A program made the translations under genes and the position numbers. A stretch of DNA of 64,000 bases from an uncultured Blautia sp. Lineage in GTDB: Bacteria > Bacillota > Clostridia > Lachnospirales > Lachnospiraceae. Below, piece after piece: positions 60,611-64,000 of the stretch. Position 1 is the first letter of the stretch. Every line of letters starts with the position of its first letter. The notes beneath the pieces were generated by a model. That model worked only from the letters and a program-made list of their open reading frames with translations. It was not told where the DNA came from and did no database searches. The DNA lies in the NCBI RefSeq assembly GCF_934371575.1, contig NZ_CAKRNY010000003.1, positions 62,001 to 126,000 of the forward strand, in the 5' to 3' direction.

Positions 60611-61200
60611 ATTACACAATTTGTATCGCGCGCCAATTCGGAAGTCTCGGACGTCCCATTGCGCAGAAGCTGGCTCAAAAACTTGGAATTGAATATTACG
60701 ATCGTGATATCGTAGAAGCTGTATCTTCCGAAATGCATCTTCCTGTTTCCATGATCAGCGATCTGGAAGAAACCGCCGGAAAACCCTCTTTCTTCAACAT
60801 GCGTTTTCCTCTTGGTACCCAGACCAGTGCAAAGCAGGATATGATCTTCGATGTGCAAAAGGATTTAATTTTGTCACTGGCTGAAAAAAAATCCTGCATT
60901 TTCGTTGGACGTTGTTCTGATTTCATCCTGGAAAACCGTCCCAATAATTTGAATTTCTATATTTATGCACCTTACAAAGCTCGTCTTGAAAACTGTACCG
61001 GCTTCTTAAAAATGTCACTTGAAGAAGCTGAACGCTCTATTGAAGCAGTGGACCGCGCCAGAAATGCTTACCACAAACGATACGCCGGCTACCTTCCAGA
61101 TGACTGTCAGCACAAAAGCATGCTTCTGGATTCCAGCATTCTGGGAATCGACGGATCCGCAGAACTACTGGCTCAAATGGTTCAGAAATATTTTGCTTAA
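60607..61200 (+). CDS. Cytidylate kinase-like protein
   Basis: 197 residues. Begins C-I-A-R-Q-F-G-S-L-G-R-P-I-A, a relaxed P-loop of the cytidylate kinase-like family, followed by Y-Y-D-R-D-I-V and a later V-G-R-C-S-D-F-I. Many members have no known substrate and often sit next to transporters. Coupled by a 4-nt overlap to the permease gene. Role in the transport operon unknown. Confidence 0.83.
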   Translation: MNYTICIARQFGSLGRPIAQKLAQKLGIEYYDRDIVEAVSSEMHLPVSMISDLEETAGKPSFFNMRFPLGTQTSAKQDMIFDVQKDLILSLAEKKSCIFVGRCSDFILENRPNNLNFYIYAPYKARLENCTGFLKMSLEEAERSIEAVDRARNAYHKRYAGYLPDDCQHKSMLLDSSILGIDGSAELLAQMVQKYFA

Positions 61201-61216
61201 TGAGCAGATCCCACTT

Positions 61217-61274
61217 GATGAAGATGAGGAGAAAAATCCTGTGCTCTGCTATATTCTCTTAACTCATCTTCATC
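61217..61274. terminator. Long inverted repeat ending the transport operon
   Basis: GATGAAGATGAG / CTCATCTTCATC with an inner GAGAA / TTCTC pair, between two converging genes. No T run follows the stem, so termination efficiency is uncertain. Confidence 0.5.
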
Positions 61275-61290
61275 ATGCAATGGATTCCTT

Positions 61291-61830
61291 TTATATCACA
61301 GGCGACAGGATTCGCTTTATATCATCGAGATTCTCGGCAAAATAAATGCCGTCCTGCCGCTCCCTTGAGGAAAGATCTTTTTCAATCATGTGCGCCAGAA
61401 GCGCCTTCAAACCATCATAGTAACCATTCAAATTATAGAGAATACACGGTGCATTCAAGTGCCTTAAAGATACCTTAGACATCACCTCTGTAATTTCCTC
61501 CAATGTTCCCGTACCACCTGGAAAGGCAATGAAAGCGTCACCCAGCTCAATCATTTTATTTTTGCGTTCTGACATATCCTTGGTCACAATTAGCCTGGTC
61601 AGGCCATCATGCTGAATTTCACTTTCGATAAAAAACTGGGGTTCAACCCCCGTTACTTCTCCGCCGGCCTTCAAAACACTGTCAGCAATCGCACCCATCA
61701 GCCCAGATTTAGAGCCACCATACACCAGTGCATTTCCACTGCTTCCAATCCATGTCCCCAATTCCTCAACCGATTTTCGTAAGCAGGGATCATTCCCTTC
61801 ACTTGCTCCGAGATAAACTGTAATATTCAT
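61291..61830 (-). CDS. LOG-family protein (TIGR00730 Rossmann fold)
   Basis: 179 residues. The P-G-G-T-G-T-L-E-E motif near 105 and G-G-S-K-S-G-L-M-G near 38 define the LOG family of nucleoside 5'-monophosphate phosphoribohydrolases, which cleave AMP or cytokinin-type ribotides. It stands alone with its own short gap to the next gene. Confidence 0.88.
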   Translation of the reverse strand: MNITVYLGASEGNDPCLRKSVEELGTWIGSSGNALVYGGSKSGLMGAIADSVLKAGGEVTGVEPQFFIESEIQHDGLTRLIVTKDMSERKNKMIELGDAFIAFPGGTGTLEEITEVMSKVSLRHLNAPCILYNLNGYYDGLKALLAHMIEKDLSSRERQDGIYFAENLDDIKRILSPVI

Positions 61831-62272
61831 GCAAGATTTCCTCCAATTTTAAAATTGTTATCATTGTACAGTTTTGCATTAGACTTGTAAAGTACGATTG
61901 TTGAAAGCAATGTATCACCGATAACCTGGGGCGTGCAGATTGTGGGAATGATTTTTCAAGCACGCTCCAGGCCATTCATTCGTTATTTCTCTTAAAAGCA
62001 TCTGCATTGCTTGGACATCCAGGTCGCAGATGCTTTCTTTCTCTCAATTGCATCTGCATTTAGCTTCCTGGACTGGTTGCGGATACTTTCTATAATACCA
62101 GACAATTATATCGCTTGAAAATCCGTGTTTATCAAGCGGATATTCCAGGTCCGCTTCGCTTCGCAGCTCTACACCGAATGCTGCTTCGCAGCTTATCAGG
62201 AGTGGTGCAAGCAAGTCCCAACCCACTGCTTATTGCTTTGCGCAACCCCAGCAGGGGACTTGCTTGATTCGG
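61831..62272. other. Gene-poor interval with several stem-loops
   Basis: 442 nt without a convincing gene. It holds CCTGGGGCGTGC / GCACGCTCCAGG (61925-61971), the terminator-like AAAGCATCTGC / GCAGATGCTTT (61995-62036), and CAAGCAAGTCCC / GGGACTTGCTTG (62208-62266), the last directly after the Crp-type gene. A cluster of CTTCGC-type hairpins lies between. A 60-codon frame through these has no ribosome site. Confidence 0.6.
62208..62266 (-). terminator. Hairpin ending the Crp/Fnr-type gene
   Basis: Perfect 12-bp stem with a loop that holds an ATTGC-ttt-GCGCAA element like the one in the terminator at 43314-43358. It starts 7 nt after the stop codon. Confidence 0.55.
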
Positions 62273-62956
62273 TTAAATCGCACTATTGCCAACAGTCAAC
62301 TCAAAATGATTTCGATTGGTTTTTATAAAACCTTCTTTTTGTAACTTTGATATCTCCGTAGACATTGCTGCACGGTCAATACAAAGATAATCTGCCAACT
62401 GCTGCCGGTCAAAAGAAATGTCAAAGGATAAAGACGAATGTCTGATGGACTCAGCTGACAGATAAGACAACAATTTATCCCTGGTGGTTCGCTTGCCTAC
62501 ATGTGTGATCTTATCGTTCAAAATCAATATCTTATTTGCCAGGACACTGACCAGGTTACGAATCAGCTTCTGATGATGCCCGCATGCAGTTGGGCAAGTA
62601 ACCAGAAGTCTCTGGACATTTAAAAAAATAATCTCACAATCCTCATCTGCTACCACACTAATATTCAGAACAGCCCCCGGACTTGCTGCATATGGCTCGC
62701 CAAAAAAATCTCCGGCATGACATTTTGACAGAATATTCCGATGTCCCCAGAGATCTTCCTGAATAACAAGAACACAGCCTGATACTACAAGCCCCATCAC
62801 TTCAGTAGAATCTCCTGCTCTGAAAATATAAGAATCCCGTTTTCTGGAAATTGTTGCTGCATTTACGCAGTGTAATATGGATAATATCTCGCTATCAGAC
62901 AGGCCTTTAAAAAAAGGACTGGTTCTTAAAATAGATAAATATTTTTTCAAAATCAT
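62273..62956 (-). CDS. Crp/Fnr-family regulator (HcpR-like)
   Basis: 227 residues. An N-terminal cyclic nucleotide-type beta barrel (G-D-F-F-G-E-P near 88) joins a dimer helix and a C-terminal winged helix with R-Q-Q-L-A-D-Y-L-C-I-D-R-A-A-M-S-T-E-I near 180. There are no Fnr-like N-terminal cysteines. It is divergent from the Fe-S/hcp operon, the usual place of HcpR, which activates hydroxylamine reductase under nitrosative stress. A 13-bp palindrome lies in the gap. Confidence 0.88.
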   Translation of the reverse strand: MILKKYLSILRTSPFFKGLSDSEILSILHCVNAATISRKRDSYIFRAGDSTEVMGLVVSGCVLVIQEDLWGHRNILSKCHAGDFFGEPYAASPGAVLNISVVADEDCEIIFLNVQRLLVTCPTACGHHQKLIRNLVSVLANKILILNDKITHVGKRTTRDKLLSYLSAESIRHSSLSFDISFDRQQLADYLCIDRAAMSTEISKLQKEGFIKTNRNHFELTVGNSAI

Positions 62957-62977
62957 TCCTCCTGTTGGAAATCAAAC

Positions 62978-62990
62978 ATACAAGTTGTAT
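62978..62990. promoter_or_regulatory. Candidate operator for the HcpR-like regulator
   Basis: Perfect palindrome ATACAA-G-TTGTAT between the divergent genes, just before two overlapping TATAAT boxes (62992-62997 and 63000-63005) on the plus strand. Confidence 0.5.
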
Positions 62991-63049
62991 TTATAATACT
63001 ATAATCCTGACAGAAACAAAAGTTAAATGTTGCTGACGGAGGAAAAACA

Positions 63050-63769
63050 GTGATAAGAAAAATCATTCGGATTGATAAAGAAAAATGCAATGGCTGTGGT
63101 GCCTGTGCAGATGCCTGTCACGAAGGTGCCATTGATATCATTAATGGAAAAGCAGAATTAGTAAGGGAACATTTTTGTGACGGACTGGGGGATTGTCTCC
63201 CGGAATGTCCCACAGGCGCCATTTCCTTTGAAGAAAGGGAAGCACCTGAATACGATGAAGAAGCAGTAAAAGAAGCTCAGAAAAAAATATTTGCCAAAAA
63301 TCAGGCAATGACTGCCCATGCCGGCTGCCCTGGTTCTAAAAGCATGCAGATACAGCGAAAAGAAACAGCAGAAACTGAAGCAACATCTTCAGCCCAAAAC
63401 CAGGTATCAAAGCTTCAGAACTGGCCGGTACAGATTAAGCTAGCACCTGTTAATGCCCCGTATTTTAACGGCGCCAAACTTCTGATTGCAGCCGATTGTA
63501 CTGCTTACGCTTATGCCAGCTTTCATCAGGATTTTATTCGAAATAAGGTAACTTTAATTGGCTGTCCAAAATTAGATCAGGTGGATTATAGTGAGAAACT
63601 GACTGCCATTATTCAAAATAACAATATTCAAAGCGTGACAATTGTAAGAATGGAAGTTCCATGCTGTGGTGGACTGGAGATGGCAGCCAGAAAAGCACTT
63701 CAAAACAGTGGAAAATTCATACCATGGCAGGTTGTAACAATAAGTATTGATGGAAAAATTATGGAATAA
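63050..63769 (+). CDS. Ferredoxin-type 4Fe-4S protein of the hcp operon
   Basis: 239 residues from a GTG at 63050 after GGAGG. Two Fe-S motifs, C-N-G-C-G-A-C-A-D-A-C near 11 and C-D-G-L-G-D-C-L-P-E-C-P near 44, begin the protein; the C-terminal 100 residues hold C-P-K near 170 and C-C-G-G near 205, which may bind a further cluster. It is found immediately before hcp in many clostridia and probably feeds electrons to the reductase. The gap to hcp is 15 nt. Confidence 0.87.
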   Translation: MIRKIIRIDKEKCNGCGACADACHEGAIDIINGKAELVREHFCDGLGDCLPECPTGAISFEEREAPEYDEEAVKEAQKKIFAKNQAMTAHAGCPGSKSMQIQRKETAETEATSSAQNQVSKLQNWPVQIKLAPVNAPYFNGAKLLIAADCTAYAYASFHQDFIRNKVTLIGCPKLDQVDYSEKLTAIIQNNNIQSVTIVRMEVPCCGGLEMAARKALQNSGKFIPWQVVTISIDGKIME

Positions 63770-63784
63770 AAGGAGAATACACTA

Positions 63785-64000
63785 ATGGATAAGAACATGT
63801 TTTGTTTTCAGTGTGAACAGACAGTAGGATGTACCGGATGCACGGGAAATGCCGGCGTCTGTGGAAAAAAAGCAGATACAGCAAAATTACAGGACGAACT
63901 GACAGGTGCATTGATCGGTCTGGCAAGGGCAATAGATGATACAGCAACTGTTTCCAAAAAAACATGGCAAATCATAATTGAAGGGCTGTTTACCACAGTT
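63785..64000 (+). CDS. hcp: Hydroxylamine reductase (hybrid cluster protein), N-terminal part
   Basis: First 72 codons, after AAGGAG; the gene runs off the window. It begins with F-C-F-Q-C-E-Q-T and V-C-G-K, the cysteines of the N-terminal Fe-S cluster of Hcp. The enzyme reduces hydroxylamine to ammonia and nitric oxide to nitrous oxide, protecting anaerobes from nitrosative stress. Confidence 0.92.
   Translation, partial: MDKNMFCFQCEQTVGCTGCTGNAGVCGKKADTAKLQDELTGALIGLARAIDDTATVSKKTWQIIIEGLFTTV

Noticed and set aside
62044..62226. 60-codon minus-strand open frame
   Set aside because: Crosses several inverted repeats, lacks a ribosome site and resembles no family.

Overview
The window looks like the chromosome of a strictly anaerobic gut Firmicute, most likely a Lachnospiraceae or related Clostridia. 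This is inferred from the moderately low GC content, strong AGGAGG ribosome binding sites, YesMN/AraC-controlled sugar loci, Rnf/NosR-like flavoproteins, a hydroxylamine reductase locus, and the protein sequences themselves. No phage, CRISPR array, rRNA or tRNA gene was seen. Genes are dense and mostly in long minus-strand operons separated by clear rho-independent terminators.

Region by region: (1) 1-5.4 kb holds a glycosidase N-terminus, a TRAP transporter (SBP, small and large permease) and a DapA/NanA-type lyase, with a divergent AraC regulator; this is a sugar-acid uptake and cleavage locus. (2) 5.4-12.3 kb holds an OmpR/EnvZ-type two-component system followed by two arylsulfate sulfotransferases that flank an acidic DUF4352 lipoprotein. 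(3) 12.4-17 kb holds a large membrane HD-GYP/GGDEF protein and a polyferredoxin with two flavinylation-type FMN domains. (4) 17-19.7 kb is a patchwork of a broken DUF234 ATPase, a metallophosphoesterase, a tiny ORF, a NADAR protein, a gene fragment and an autoregulated HTH protein. (5) 19.8-31.1 kb is a carbohydrate locus: ABC transporter, YesMN system, ADP-ribosylglycohydrolase, BadF-type kinase and GH172, with a divergent cytosolic 5'-nucleotidase family protein. (6) 31.2-35 kb holds a hybrid histidine kinase and a diguanylate cyclase. (7) 35.1-39.9 kb is a glycerol-3-phosphate oxidation operon with its antiterminator GlpP and an unusual NifX-FKBP fusion. (8) 40-43.3 kb holds a GH95 fucosidase and a ProX-type editing protein. 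(9) 43.4-61.2 kb is the most striking part. (10) 61.3-64 kb holds a LOG-family protein and an HcpR-like regulator divergent from an Fe-S protein and hcp.

Region 9 appears to be a dedicated uptake and breakdown system for an imidazole betaine, with ergothioneine (or hercynine) the best candidate. A histidine-ammonia-lyase homologue lacks the Ala-Ser-Gly triad that forms the MIO cofactor, as ergothionases do. It sits in one operon with a long-form urocanate hydratase, a quaternary-amine binding protein, a three-subunit molybdenum hydroxylase, an Fe-S protein, a two-subunit aconitase X and a hydroxyacyl-CoA dehydrogenase-like protein. The matching ABC permeases and ATPase are in the divergent operon, and a BTAD/AAA/TPR regulator lies between the two. 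The expected products would be trimethylamine and (thio)urocanate, but the later steps do not match any pathway I know.
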